In this document: positions 34,673 through 46,977 of the stretch, in pieces
Layout of the letters: every line of letters starts with the position of its first letter
Numbering within the stretch: the first letter of the stretch is position 1
Assembly (NCBI RefSeq): GCF_024763615.1
Contig: NC_077222.1
Span: 1,364,001-1,428,000, forward strand
Direction: 5' to 3'
DNA: 64,000 nt
Origin: Phlebotomus papatasi
Taxonomy: Eukaryota > Arthropoda > Insecta > Diptera > Psychodidae
The notes under the pieces: model-generated
The model's database searches: none
What the model saw: the letters and a program-made list of their open reading frames with translations, nothing else
What the model was told of the DNA's origin: nothing
Position numbers and translations under genes: made by a program

Positions 34673-36035
34673 ATTACTTATGGCCAGTCTATATTTGTGG
34701 CCTCTTCGCAAAAATCTTCAATTTTTTCTCACAAAGTGATTTTAAAGAACCACAAAATTACCAATATTTGATGTGCTATCATTAAATGAAAATTTTAAAT
34801 TGATTTACTTTAATATTTCGGTACAATAAGAAACAATTTAAGGGAAATATTTTACTGATGCGGATTACGATTAAAAATACGTTAAATCGTTAAGAAATTT
34901 ACTAACGATCTTAAAAATTTTAACAACTAAATATTGTATCTTCAATCGCAAATATTTAGTACTATTTTTCAAAACTTCTTTCCTTAATAACTATATGTTC
35001 TTTTACTATTAAATTTTGATAAATTTTTAAACAACAAATATAAAATTAAAATGAGGCCATAAGTTATGACCAAATTGATAGGATTACGGACTTGTGGCCA
35101 CGGTATTTAACATGTAGTGCCCTCACACCATATGTGACACTATTTTGATTTGAAGAGTTGTCAATTGTATTGTTTTTATTCAATAGTTCGGTGTTTTCTG
35201 GCAAACATTTAATGAAATTTAAAGTAAGTAAATAAATGTGGTGTAAAATCTGATTTCAAGATTCCTCGAGAGTTGCAGATTTATCTCATGAATTTGTATT
35301 TTGTTACAGATAACCTAACTTTTCTTTTTCACTCTTTTAGGACAATGATACCAGTAAAAAAATATAAAAAACTAAAAAGAGCCTCAATATTCATCTCACA
35401 GGCATTAAGAGGCATTGATAATGTAATGGCCGCGACAAGTATTTCAGGTGTATCACATTCCTCTCACAACTCTCCTTAATAAAATCTCCGGGAAGGATCC
35501 GGAAGAAATATCAGACCACGAAGGCTTTCGCAATGTCCTTACAAAAGGAGACTGAGGGAATTTTGAGGTGGGTTTTTCATGCAGTCAAATATGCATTTTT
35601 CATTATGAAAAACGGATTGCGGGTCTCAGTGAATAGAAGGATGAGAAGAAATTAATAGTGCAATGCTACAATCATGAATAAAAACTATAAAAACTTAAGA
35701 AAAAAATAATAAAAATTTATGAAATTACCTGAAATCTTTTTGTTTTCTTTTGCATTTAAAATATTTTATTTCTAAGTTTATTTTGCATCATTTTGCATTG
35801 TGGCCACAAGTCATTCCACGAGCGGCCATAAGTTCGTAAAAGTGGCCACAAGTTATGAATTTTACATTTTTGGAAAAATCATATTTATCTGAGGTTTAAG
35901 GGAATTTCCTAATACATTCACAATGATATATCGAAAGGAGGTACTTTAAAGAAATTACAGTTAAAATTTTAACTTACATAGTCAAAAAGAAAAGAAACTG
36001 TGAACAAATATGTCCTTAATGTGGCCATAAGTAAT
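34673..36035. mobile_element. Candidate degenerate DNA transposon with ATTACTTATGGCCA ends
   Basis: ATTACTTATGGCCA (34673-34686) and TGGCCATAAGTAAT (36022-36035) are perfect 14-bp inverted repeats 1.36 kb apart. Related words (GGCCATAAGTTATGACC near 35054; GTGGCCACAAGTTATG near 35845) recur inside. A broken helix-turn-helix-like frame lies in the middle. No target duplication was confirmed. Confidence 0.45.
35344..35545 (+). pseudogene. Relic of a psq/CENP-B-type DNA-binding domain (inferred)
   Basis: The frame from the ATG at 35344 reads MIPVKKYKKLKRASI, then ALRGIDNVMAATSISGVS and stops. A one-base shift continues with LTTLLNKISGKDPEEIS. The layout (basic start, AL..I..NVMAA..SGVSHS.L...ISGK) resembles the helix-turn-helix at the start of pogo/psq-type transposases, which often ends in STL..R..GK. 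Frameshifts and stops make it a fossil. The match is by eye and short. Confidence 0.35.
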
Positions 36036-36445
36036 GAGCACAATTTTCCACGAAAAGAAGTGTGTCGATCCGAGGAATATAAGGAACAAAACTTTTGGTC
36101 ACAAAAAATAATTTATTTTCATTATTTCTTGTCGAGACAAATAAAAAAGTGCATTTATAGTGAAATTAGAATCACTGAGTATTCATTATATAATTAACAC
36201 AAATTTGTAAATCATTTTAATCAGTCATAATCCCTCATATTCTGTCAGACAAATTCTCGTGTAAAATTTTAAGAAAATTATGATTGGCAGATTTCTGGCT
36301 AAGACTCTGATACAGCGATTCAATAAATAAGGTAAATAGTGACAATTTTGTTAGAATCTCGATGAGAAAATTGGTTCTATTGATTAATATGAACCAACAT
36401 AATGCATTTAGCTAAAAATTATTGCTAAAATACAGCGAATAACTT

Positions 36446-36772
36446 TCAAAAATACATTTTATTTTGGGGTTCCGATATGCGGGACAACCTTCCGATCCGA
36501 GGTACATTAACGATCGCTGGTACATTTCCCTTACTTATTTCCACAAATTTGAATCTTTCATGCTGTCTCCTGAAAAATGGCCAAAAATTAGTTGGCCCCT
36601 TGTAATTTCCAAGGAGCGAGATAATAGCGTGAAGAGCAAACTCTTTCAGCAATTTGTCGCTCTCGAACATCAAAGAGTAACCTAAATAATTGTGTGGACT
36701 AGCCAGAACTGATGAATGAGCTCCGTGCTCGGTTTGCACCAATTGTACCTCAGGAATATCTGTTGCTCGCAT
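36446..36772 (-). CDS. Possible small ORF, 108 codons, unrecognised
   Basis: ATG at 36772 to TGA at 36446 without introns. The product has balanced composition (YLGYSLMFESDKLLKEFALH; HAIISLLGNYKGP) rather than the K/N/F/I-rich look of random AT-rich frames here. AATAAA overlaps its end (CAAAATAAAATG). The opposite strand is also open for 73 codons, which weakens the case. No signal peptide and no known motif. Confidence 0.3.
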   Translation of the reverse strand: MRATDIPEVQLVQTEHGAHSSVLASPHNYLGYSLMFESDKLLKEFALHAIISLLGNYKGPTNFWPFFRRQHERFKFVEISKGNVPAIVNVPRIGRLSRISEPQNKMYF

Positions 36773-37252
36773 GAATTATACGCTTAGATGTAAATTGTGC
36801 ATTATTATTAATCATATCAGGATATATTTGTTGCAATTCAATCATGTTGTCGTATATCCCGTGTTGGAAGAATCTGTTGAGTAGATATCCCAGCAAAGCA
36901 TTGAATTATGAAATTACGGATTAAAATCGACTAGTAAGCTCCATGTCAATATGTTTCCGAAGTTGAATGCCAGCGCATTCGGTCAATCGCTGCAACTCTA
37001 TGTCAACAATAAATTTTCAGAACATAAAAATCTCGCGATAGTGGGGAGGAATGTTAAAATTTATGCGATTTTTTGTCACGTAGATTTTATTCATAATTAA
37101 TCCGTTATAATTGCATTCATATGTTTCCACTAGTTTTTATTGGGAATTGGGATTAAGATTGGGTTTAGTTTAGCAGCCGCTAAAAGAAAAATTGTGAAAC
37201 GTCAACAAAAGTGCGTGTCAGATAAGGGCTAAATTTTCTAGATCTCTGGAGA

Positions 37253-37733
37253 ATGTCTGGGAATATCCTAACGATGGACGGAGAATTGAATTATATAGTT
37301 CAGTGGTTTAATGAGTGGAGTGAACTACAGCGACAGGATTTTCTGCCCATCCTCCTTGAATGCCTCTCCCCAGAACCCTACGTCAATGGTCTTGTGGGCG
37401 GAATGGCAGAGGCATCGTGCAATGACAAACCCATGAGTCTGTTCCAGTGTCGGGTAATAATTCTAGTGAAAGTTCTAATAGAAAGGCATTTCATTTTTTT
37501 TTTAAATATTTAAAAAAAAAAACTAGGTAAAGCTCTTCCGTGAGTGGTCTAGCAAATGGCCTCAAAATATCAAAGAGAAACTTAGCGAGAAAGTAGCCGA
37601 AATTGATCCCGGATTTGGAGACAAATTCACTAGTGAATTACAGACTTTGATGACAAATGGAAATGGAACTAATTCTTCAGCTCCAGAATCCGATACATCC
37701 CCTGTAGTCCCTGTAGCTGTTCAGGACAACTAA
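37253..37733 (+). CDS. C14orf119-like protein
   Basis: Small conserved protein of unknown function. Two exons, 37253-37453 and 37527-37733, split at CGG|GTAATA...ACTAG|GTAAAG, give 135 residues (human ~140). Family hallmarks visible: NYIVQWFNEWSELQRQDFL near the N-terminus against the human ILHWFANWSGPQRERFL; then MSLFQCRVKLFREWSSKWPQ against the human SIFECQLHLWDQWFRGW; and EKVAEIDPGFGDKF against LEFSEPDFVAKF. The C-terminal ~35 residues are a low-complexity S/P/V tail. The ATG follows an upstream stop and is the natural start. AATAAA lies at about 38094. The gene sits alone between transposon-rich stretches. Confidence 0.85.
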
Positions 37734-38757
37734 AAGATTGACCCAAAAGTGAATCATTTAGGATTCATCCCGGCATTCCTACTGAATATCATCTAGGCTC
37801 TCTCGAAAACAGGATTATATCTCTTCCAGCATTTATATAAAATGGAACTATAACAATAATTTATCTCTAAAACATTGCGATATAGCATCCATAATTTGCG
37901 CCCTAAATCCTTTTTATTATTTATAAAAGATAGCCATTAACTTTTTTTTCCCAGATTTAGTATCACATTCCACTTCTGAACTCATTGTGATTAACTAACA
38001 CATATGGAAGAAAAAATTATTAGAAGATCATTTTTCTAAGTAAGATGTTGGAGTATCAGTTTTGTATAAGATATTTTTCTATTATATTCCCTGAAATAAA
38101 TTTTTTGAAAAATATAGCCCTATAACGAACGTATCTACAAGTTTATTGAGTGGAAGTATCCATGGATTATCTACTATTTTTCTTATGAAATTCCACTAAA
38201 AAAAAATATGCTGACAGCCGTCCCCTCATTCTCTTAACCCATTCCTTACCATGGTATTATACATCATACGCAAATTGAGTGATTTTAGATGATTTATTCC
38301 TGGGCAACTTTTAACAGAATTGCTGCCGGGAATGGATTTTAAGTAACTTTAGTTCTTCAAATACTTGAGAAAAATAGTCCGACAGAGATAGAAATGCATT
38401 TTGTTGTTCTTTTTTCGCTTCGTAGAAGGTCATGCAAAATTTTTGCTCAAAATGGCGGACGAAAAATGCGACATCCCGTCGAATTTGTTAAAATTGGCCT
38501 CTTTCCTCTTTCCTGATTTGAATTGTAGTTGCCAATTTGTTTTCTTGGATAGGTACTCTATCTAAAGCAGTTGAGTTTGTAATGAATTAATGCACAGAAT
38601 TTAAATTCAGTGACCGTTAAGACGTGTGTTTGGCAGCTGCTAATGAATTTTTTTTTCTTTTCAAAAAATTCATTTATTAATCTGTAGGAAACTAAACCCA
38701 AAATATGAACATTCTATCTCAAGTATTTCTGGTACATTGACTGAATGGGTTAATTGG
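37734..38757. other. Intergenic, no gene seen
   Basis: 3' UTR of the C14orf119-like gene, then AT-rich sequence. A short inverted pair (TTAACCCATTCC near 38236; GGAATGGATTTTAAG near 38330) could be a ~110-bp TTAA-type MITE, but its ends match poorly. Confidence 0.35.
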
Positions 38758-39761
38758 TTAACTCTTTCGTCTCCTTTGGGACTCTGGGTACCCATGGAAA
38801 AAAAGAATTTTTTTGGCCTATTTAGAATCGATAAAAATCCGATTCTTGTGGATAAGTACAAACTATAAGGATGTCCAAATCTAGGATATTTTTTGCAGGA
38901 TCCTAATTAACTCCTGAGGTAAGATATTTTTGGTCAAAAATCGTGAATTTTCGGTTTTCTGCTTCGTTGCAGATATTGTGTTTTTTTTTAATTTCTAGAC
39001 CCGAATAAGGAAAAACCTCTCGGGGCCAATAAGTATGATAACTAACAATTACAGATTACATAAATTCGAAAAACAATTTTTTCTTAAATTTTCAAAAAAC
39101 TTGTTCAAACTTTATGGGTACTCTGATCCGCAAAAATCTAGAAGTCAAATGTAAGGTTATCCCGCCAATGCCCGCCATTTGCTTTTTGACACCAACCTTG
39201 TAAGAAAATTCCAAGCGGGAGCGACATTTTTGCCAATATGGCAGATAATTTTTACATTTGGCAGCGAGGGAGATTGCTTTCAAGGAAGTTTTTCCTATTC
39301 TTCCTGATTTTGGTGAATTCTGATTGTCCTTTATGCTTTTGAGAAAGCTTAATGTGTCTACAATAACATCGTGTTGAAAGAAATGTGTTTTAAAGTGTTA
39401 TGTGTAAAATATTATGAGGAATCTGTTTACAAGCAGGAGTTGGGTGTCTTTTTTACCACTTCCTGGACATCCCACAAGATACTGGTCAATAATTCTTCTT
39501 GTTTTAGTGATCAACATTGTAAAGGAGTCATTTCACACGCAAAAATAATTCACAAAATTGATATTATTGGCTTTTGGAAAATTGAAGTTTGTATCCTTTG
39601 CGTTCTTTTGGGGACGAGACTACCCTTGAGTTTTCCAATTTCCCAGAGGAGGAAAAAATTCTTTCTCTGTAAAAGTATCATATTTGACCACTAAGAGTTA
39701 CAATAAAGTGAGTTTTACTGAAATTCGTTCGCTGGATATGTTGTGGTCCGGAAAGAGTTAA
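38758..39761. mobile_element. piggyBac-like element, long version (CTCTTTC ends)
   Basis: TTAA (38758-38761) is followed by CTCTTTCGTCTCC; the other end reads TGTGGTCCGGAAAGAG before TTAA (39758-39761). The first ~200 bp align in reverse with the short copy at 17352-17592 (TTTGGGACT, GATAAAAATCC, AGGATCCTAATTAACTC). No intact transposase; the longest inner frame (107 codons) is unrecognised. Confidence 0.7.
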
Positions 39762-39763
39762 GA

Positions 39764-40279
39764 GAGGACTGTTCGGATATCAAGGGACGTCCATCCCTTA
39801 AGAAACTTTGAACTGAAGAGGTTAGTTTAAAATTTCAGGTTATGTTATATAACCTCAAAATCTTAGAATTTCTTTGTCTTTTTCTTAGATGTTTCTTAGA
39901 TAGAATTTCTTACATTTTGAGTTTTATTTGATATTTTTTGGATTGAGAGAAATAAACCTAATTGAAAAATTTTCTAAGGTAAAGAATTGTCATGTTTGTG
40001 GTTAGATATCAAATTTCTATTTTGTTTAATATAAATATCTTTAGTGTTTGAAAATTTGTAAATTCTTCTAGGTCTCCTCACAGAAAGCATAACCGAATGT
40101 TTTATTTGTCTCTCTGACATTTAATTTTTTTGATTAGTTTGTAATTTTAGGTTATATTATGCATAACCTAAAATTACGTATTCGTGGTTTGAATCTTGTT
40201 ATTTTTTTTAAATATTTTATATTCAGTTAAACTTGTTAAGTTTTTGCATTTAAGGTACGATATCTCAAGATTTGTACTA
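39764..40279. other. AT-rich stretch with AGGTTATRTNATAACCT motifs
   Basis: Contains inverted words such as AGGTTATGTTATATAACCT (39838 on) and AGGTTATATTATGCATAACC (40148 on). Similar palindromes are frequent in the Tti1 and clip-protease introns. No gene. Confidence 0.45.
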
Positions 40280-42185
40280 TCCCAACTGACCAAAGTTAAC
40301 AACCAACAGCTCTGGGTACCAGAATGTTAACAGCGCTGGTAACAGTTTTGGGCCAGTGGAAAGTAGCATTGAGTTGGCCTAAAATTGTTACCAACGCTGG
40401 CAAGTTTTTAAGGTACAGCACACGAGTAGCATAGCGGCGAATTTCGAAATTAAAACGCGTTTTCTTGAGGATGACAGCTGGACATTTTCCACCGCGGAAA
40501 ATGTATTAAATTTAGTTTCTTGTGGTGTCTCAGTGGAAAAATTTTCTTCTCAAGGTAAGTTTAAATCAGTGTGCAAGTTTTTTCTTTATTTTCCTCAAGA
40601 AATACTCTCTGAAGTGCCTGAAATTGCGTAGATTCGTGGTTTTTTAAGATTTTCCGATTTTCCACGTCCTGCTGGTCTGAGATCGGCCAGAATCCCTTAA
40701 ATATCGCATTCGTAGCCCTCATTGATGAACTTCCAAACCGATTTTCCACTTCCGGCCAGATATTTTCGCCCAAAAATAGAAAATTTCCCACAAATTATGC
40801 AAGTGCGCGACCTCCCAGATTTTAACGTATTTTTCACGTCCTGCTTGCCCCTAATTGGCCAGAATTCTTTTCCATTCTCCTCACTGATATACCCTCTACA
40901 CGATTTTCCACTTCCGGCCAGAGATTTCTATCCAAAAATAGAAAATTTTCCACAAATAATGCAAATGCGCAACCTCCCAGATTTTAACGTGTTTTTTCGT
41001 CTTGCTGACCTGAAATTGACCAGAATCCTTTAGATGCATCATAAATAGCCCTCACTGATGTACCTTCTACCTATTTTTCCACTTCCGGTCAGAGAATTCC
41101 ACTCGAAAATAGAAAATTTTCCAGGAATTGTGTGAATGCGCGAGCTTGTTAATTTTGATATATTTTTCGCATTCTGCTTGCAAAAATTCATCCTAAATCA
41201 CTTGGATTTCCCATCCAAGGTCTTCACTGGTATACCCTTTCGACGACTTTCCACTTCCGGCTAAAAATTTCTATCCAAAACGAGAAAATTTTCAAGAAAT
41301 CATGCAAGTGTCCGCATTCCGGAAGTTGCACATTTGTTCTTATCACGCTGACCAAAAATCGACTAGAATAAATTGGATGTCTAATCCACAACCCTCATTG
41401 GAATAATATTTTTTACGATTTTCCACCTTCGGCTGGAAATTTCTTCCAAAAAATAGACAATTTTCCAGAAGTTACACGAGTACGCGGACTTCGGAATTTT
41501 TATACTTTGTTGATCGTCATTGTGGCCAGAGATCTGCTCAAATTCCTAAAATGTGTTTTTTACATCACTTATTGGCATACTTTCTTCAGGATCTTCAACT
41601 TCCGTTCCGACATTTCTGCTTAAAACCAAAAATTAGACTTATCATTTTTTTTATTTTTTCTTACATGATCCTGAGGATGAATCACATGAACCTGTGGGCC
41701 TGAAAGCGGATTTGGGAAAGTCTAGCACGGAGAAAATTCCGACAGATCATCCCAAAGGCAAGAGACAAGAGGCAAGGAGGCAAGAGACAAGACAGCACCA
41801 GACAGCTTGAGAATAAGTGCAACAATTCCTGCCTCATTCGGTATTTTTAATATATTGTGATTTTCTTTATTTTTTTTATATGAAATAAAATGTAATTTAA
41901 TTAAAAAAAATGTTTTATTATTTAAAAAAGTAAAAAACGATTTTGAAAAACTCTTGTTAACACAGAAGTAACACTGGTGTTAACAGAATGGTAACAACTC
42001 TGGTAACAGAATGTTAACAGCGACAGCTAAAAATTTAGCTATTAGTTCCACTAGTGTCCACCATGAACGCAAAAGTGTCTCATTTTGGAACAAAAAGTCA
42101 GATGAATTTGTTAGGCAACCTAACAACTCTGTTAACAGAGTTGTTAACAGCTGGTTACCAACTGTTAACACCTGGTCAGTTGGGA
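40280..42185. mobile_element. TIR element carrying six ~170-bp internal repeats
   Basis: Ends TCCCAACTGACCAAAGTTAA and TTAACACCTGGTCAGTTGGG (then A) are inverted, flanked by TA on both sides. Subterminal GTTAACA/TGTTAAC words are clustered at both ends. The centre holds six copies of a ~170-bp unit (start TTTTCCACTTCCGGCCAGAG) at about 40740, 40905, 41076, 41246, 41417 and 41594. No transposase frame, so it is non-autonomous. Confidence 0.75.
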
Positions 42186-42564
42186 TATAGCTTAAATTTT
42201 CGAAGTTTAACCAAACATAACCTCAAATTTCTGCTAACTGACTAGAAAATTAGGCCCATGATTATGATTATTATTGTTTTTTAATAGAGATTACTTATAG
42301 TAAGATCATGTTTCTCGTTTCATTCAAAATCCGCGGATTTTGCAAAAAATACCACTAGTGGAAATCCAATGGATTTTCCGTTCCCTTTGGTTATAGGGTA
42401 TGTAATAAGAAGAAGAATTTCATTTCATATTTACTCTGGAGTCGAATAGGAGAACTTCTCATACTTCAGGTGTCATTGGACAGCCACCTCATCTTTCGAA
42501 ACGTCAATTTCCATGGAGAAGATTCGACTGGTAGTGTAAGCAAAGTTAAAAAATCGAGGATAAA

Positions 42565-45500
42565 ATGCGGTATATATCATCAAAATTGCTGATCCTGTGC
42601 ATCTGTGTACTCAGTGTGCAAGGGATAATGTTCAATCTCCTGCCCAATACACAGAAATGCCTCCGGGATGAGATGCAGCCCAAGCAACTCATTATGGGAG
42701 ACTACGAGGTATTGGACTTGCCGGGTCAGAAAGTGGATTATATAGTAAGTTCATCCTGAAATCTGTTACAAGGAATCCCAATCTCAAATAATAATATTTT
42801 TATTTTTCAGGTAAAGGACGCAAAGGGCCATATTTTGTCACAAAAAGAACAAATTTCAAAGGGAAAGTTTACATTCTCATCGGAGCACCACGAAACCTTT
42901 GAGATTTGCTTCATATCAAAAGTACCACCACGTAAGTTCATAATTTATTATTCACATAAAAAATGTTATTGGTCTCATGGTTATCTTTTCGTAAATAGAT
43001 CAACGTGGAGTAACTCATGACGTGTTACTCTCCATCAAGAAGGGAATAGAGACTAAGAACTACGAAGGGGTAAGTTTTTAAATCTTTTATACCAAGAATG
43101 CAATGTTATTCAAGGGGTACATATTCTAAAAACGAAAAGTTCTTGTCCGCATACGATTTTAAGCATTTCATGTTAAAAAAAGAGAAGAAGTAAGAAGAAA
43201 TTAATAAAATAGTATAATTCAGTTTAATTTAAATATATTCCTTACGCAAGAGTTTACGAAAACCTTCACAGTTAAGAATCCAATGAACCGATTTTGAAAT
43301 TTTTAATCAATTTTGAAAGCTTATGAAATTTCCTATAAAACAGTTATATTAAAATTTTTAAATTCTTTCATTAAGAATCCGGCTTGATATATCCCAAAAC
43401 TGAAAGAAAATCTTTACGGTTCAAATGAATCTTTGAGTAAGAACCTTTTAAGTTAAGACTGTGTCCAACAAATATCTAAAATTCCAAGTGTCTAAATAAG
43501 CTTAAGAATATCCTTAGTTGATTATTAAAATAATTTTATAAGATTTGAACAAGAAGATTTCGGTATATTGTATTCAAATCGTTTTTGAAAATTTCCTTTG
43601 CTATTACAAGGGTTTACAAAAACCTTCACAGTTAAGGTTGTGCTTAACCGTTTTTAACCATTTTCTTTGCTCCAAAAAAAAAGTCGAGAAAATTTCCTAT
43701 ACACTGGTTAAAATAATTACCTGAGGTTCTCTTGGTTACTATCCGGACAAATATATCTCAAAAATTGTTTTTCCAAATTTCTTTTGTAACATTGAAAGTG
43801 TTTACGAAAATCTTCATTGTTAAGGTTGTATTCAACCGTTTTTAATGATTTTGGTTGCTTCAAAAAGCTAAGAAAATTTCCTTTCACTGGTTAAAATAAA
43901 TATCTGATGTTCTTTTAATTACTAACTAAACGAATGTATCCCAAAAATTGCTTTACAAAATTTCTTTTGCCATGTTGCAAGGGTTTGCAAAAATCTTCAC
44001 AGTCTAAGCTGTATTTAATCGATTTTAATAATTTTTAGGGCTCCAAAAACCTGGGAAAATTCCCCATGCAATACTTAAAATAATTATCTAAGACTCTTTC
44101 AATTACTATCCGGAAGCATATATCCGAAAAATTACTTTTCAGAATTTCTTTTGTCATGTTGCAAGGGTTTGCTAAAATCTTCACAGTCTAGGCAGTATTT
44201 TATCGATTTTAATAATTTTGAGTGCTTCAAAAAGTTAGGAAAATTCCCTATACACTGATTAAAATAATTATCTAAGGTTCTTTCAGTTACTATCCGAAAG
44301 CGTATATCCCAAAAATTGCTTTTCAAAATTTCTTTAGACACGTTGCAAGCGTTTGCAAAAATCTTTACAGTCAAGGCTGTATTTAATCGATTTTAATAAT
44401 TTTTAGTGCTCCAAAATGTTGGGAAAATTCCTTATAGACTGCTTAAAATAATTATCTAGGTTTCTTTCAATTACTATCCGGACGGATGTATCCTAAAATT
44501 GCTTTGCAAAATTTCTCTTGCCATGTTGCAAGGGTTTGCAAAAATCTTCACAGTCAAGGCTGTATTTGATCGATTTCAATAATTTTTAGTGCTTCAAAAA
44601 GTTGGGGATATTCCCTATACACTGATTAAAATAACTATCTGATATTCTTTCAGTTATTATCCGGAAGCACATATCCCAAAAACTGCTTTTCAAAATTTCT
44701 TTTGTCATGTTGCAAGGGTTTGCAAAAATCTTTACAGTCAAGGCTGTATTTGATGAATTTTAATAATTTTAGTTTTTCAAAAAGTTGAGAAAATTCCCTA
44801 TACACTGCTTAAAATAATTATCTAGGGTTCTTTCAGTTACTATCCGGAAGCATATATCCCAAAAATTGCTTTTCAAAATTTCTTTTGCCATGTTGCAAGG
44901 GTTTGCAAAAATCTTCACAGTCAAGGCTGTATTTAATCGATTTTAATAATTTTTAGTGCTTCAAAAAGCTGAGAAAATTCCCTATGCAATACTTAAAATA
45001 ATTATCTAAGGTTCTTTCAGTTACTATCCGGACGGATACATCCCAAAAATTACTTTTCAAAATTGATTTTGCCCTGTTACAAAGGTGTACGAAAATCTTC
45101 ATAGTTAAGTTTGTATTCAACCGTTTGTAATAATTATAATTGATTCAAATTGCTCTAGCTTTATCCAGACGGATATATCCCAATATTTCAATAATTTAGG
45201 CAGAATCTATCTATTTGTTTTGATATAATTTCAAATCAATATTTATATCCTGGATTAAATAAATGTGTACCCCTTGATCTTATCTTATTTTTCGAATATT
45301 TAGAAAAAAAACCTATTCATAAAATATTTTATTTAAATGCATTTGCTTTCTTATTTCTTTTTATGGGTACCAGTTTTTTCTGGTAAATATAAAAGACAAA
45401 TTGTTTGAGTTGTTTTGCACTAAAAATTAAGTTTGAGAGTTTTGTTTACTTCCTAGTACTAATTCAAGCCTTCCAAGTACGCTTTAAAGATTCCCGAATT

Positions 45501-45791
45501 TTGAGTAATATTTACATTTTTTTTTGTAAAAATGTTTTATAGTACGGTGAGGCGGCAAAGTTGAAGCCCCTGGAGATCGATATGAAACGTCTTGAGGACC
45601 TGTCGGACTCAATAGTCCAAGATTTTGCCATCATGAGGAAGAGAGAAGAAGAGATGAGAGATACTAATGAATCTACCAATAGTCGTGTATTGTTTTTCAG
45701 TATTTTTAGTATGTGTTGTCTCCTGGGTCTGGCCACATGGCAAGTCCTCTACTTGAGGAGGTACTTTAAAGCCAAGAAGCTGATTGAGTAG
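42565..45791 (+). CDS. bai: p24 family cargo receptor baiser (TMED10)
   Basis: Type I membrane protein of COPI/COPII vesicles that sorts secretory cargo between ER and Golgi. Exons 42565-42744, 42811-42931, 42999-43069 and 45543-45791 give 206 residues, the length I recall for the fly protein. Order: signal peptide (~20 residues, LLILCICVLSVQG); GOLD domain (PNTQKCLRDE, GHILSQKE, GKFTF, FEICFISKVPP); coiled coil (EIDMKRLEDLSDSIVQDF, MRKREEEMRDTNE); one membrane helix (FFSIFSMCCLLGLATWQVLY). The tail RRYFKAKKLIE contains the aromatic and di-lysine COPI signals. The last ~75 residues are nearly identical to the remembered animal TMED10 sequence. Intron 3 (2.5 kb) is almost entirely a ~184-bp satellite. 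AATAAA at ~45856. Confidence 0.97.
43240..45180. repeat. ~184-bp satellite array in baiser intron 3
   Basis: About ten copies. The marker GTTGCAAGGGTTTGCAAAAA occurs at ~43975, 44157, 44341, 44526, 44709 and 44893, spacing 182-185 bp, with more diverged copies before. Other consensus parts: CACAGTCAAGGCTGTATTTA, TTTTAATAATTTTTAGTGCT, GGTTCTTTCAGTTACTATCC, GGAAGCATATATCCCAAAAA. The same unit, diverged, recurs at 47500-48880, 56570-57190, 58060-58450, 62090-62230 and 63110-63860. Confidence 0.85.
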
Positions 45792-46977
45792 AGAAATTGA
45801 AGATGTTACTCTTTGTTATAATTAAGTGTGTGCGTATCCCTAAATTTTTTTTTTCAATAAAAAAAAATTGAATAATGATAATTCCGATATCACAAAAAAA
45901 TTGGCGATGCAGTGTGTAAAATAGTTAAATTACAACTTTGGGAATTGATAAAATAATGTAATGACATTTTTTGGATAAATAAACACTTAATTGTGCATTA
46001 ATTGCTTTTCACTTATCCATTCGTTCCTTTTTTTTATTTTGAGAATAAATTTATCGAATTTGAGAATTTAAAGAACAATGTGTTGTGTCACAAATTGACA
46101 AAATGTCTTGAAGGTGCTTTATTTATAATCACCGGAACTTGAAACCGGCTTCTGACTAATTCGCTTCGGACATTGGCAGAAAATTTTAAAGCCCCCAGAA
46201 TTGTTGGACAGAGAGTCACCAGAATTCCGTTTGGAGATTGTTTATCTATGTGTATCATTCTTCTCTTAATCATCTCGCAATTTCCTGCACAAGTTCCTGA
46301 ATGATTAATTAATTTTGAGCATTTAATTAAATCCCAGAAAAAAAAACACCTCTCCACAAAGACCGAAACCAAATGCAATCAAGTCTCCAAGTCTTGATGT
46401 TTACCACCAAATTGGTCTTATTTGCCGATCAAGTGGTCACTTATAAAGCCTGAAATGCACCTTTTATTTTGAAAGACAAATCGAACAAATAGGCAATTGA
46501 ATAATTTCAAAGTCATTTGGTGGTTTTTCGAACGCCACAAACGCCTCAAAAATCTTTCCAATTTAACGATAAGTCTTTCAGAAAAATGGTAATGATGTTG
46601 AAAACAAGATCTCCTCTGTATGCACGAAAAATTTTTCAGATTCTCATGCAGAATCAGTGAAAACATAATGCGAAGGGGATTCACCAGTTGTGTGTCTCAT
46701 CGGCAAACATGACAACGACACTGGGAATATACTTAACCATTCATTGACTTATCACAAGAGTACAAAAAAAATCTAAAATATGTATTCACAAACAAAGAAT
46801 AGAAGAGAAATATTAACAGAAAAACTTAGAAACTTAAAAACTTGGATCTTAATTGGTTTCAAGGATCCCTTATTCACATTACAGATCATACATTACATCA
46901 TAGAGCAAGATTGGAAGTGTTTCGAAAATCTCAAAAGTTAAGAACGTTCCAATCCGAATTTCAGAATTTAAAATGTT
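45792..46977. other. Intergenic after baiser, no convincing gene
   Basis: Starts with the baiser 3' UTR. Two minus-strand frames (46088-46378 and 46418-46684) are open but unrecognised; the first has a plausible acceptor (ATTCAG) inside. I do not call them as genes. Confidence 0.35.

Noticed and set aside
43240..45180. CRISPR-like array (regular repeats)
   Set aside because: The units are ~184 bp contiguous tandem repeats without spacers, in an intron of a eukaryotic gene.
46088..46684. Two minus-strand frames (one with ...GTCAGNCEMIKRR...) as a secreted peptide gene
   Set aside because: Interesting cysteines and an ATTCAG acceptor, but I could not join an upstream ATG exon in frame, and no family was recognised.
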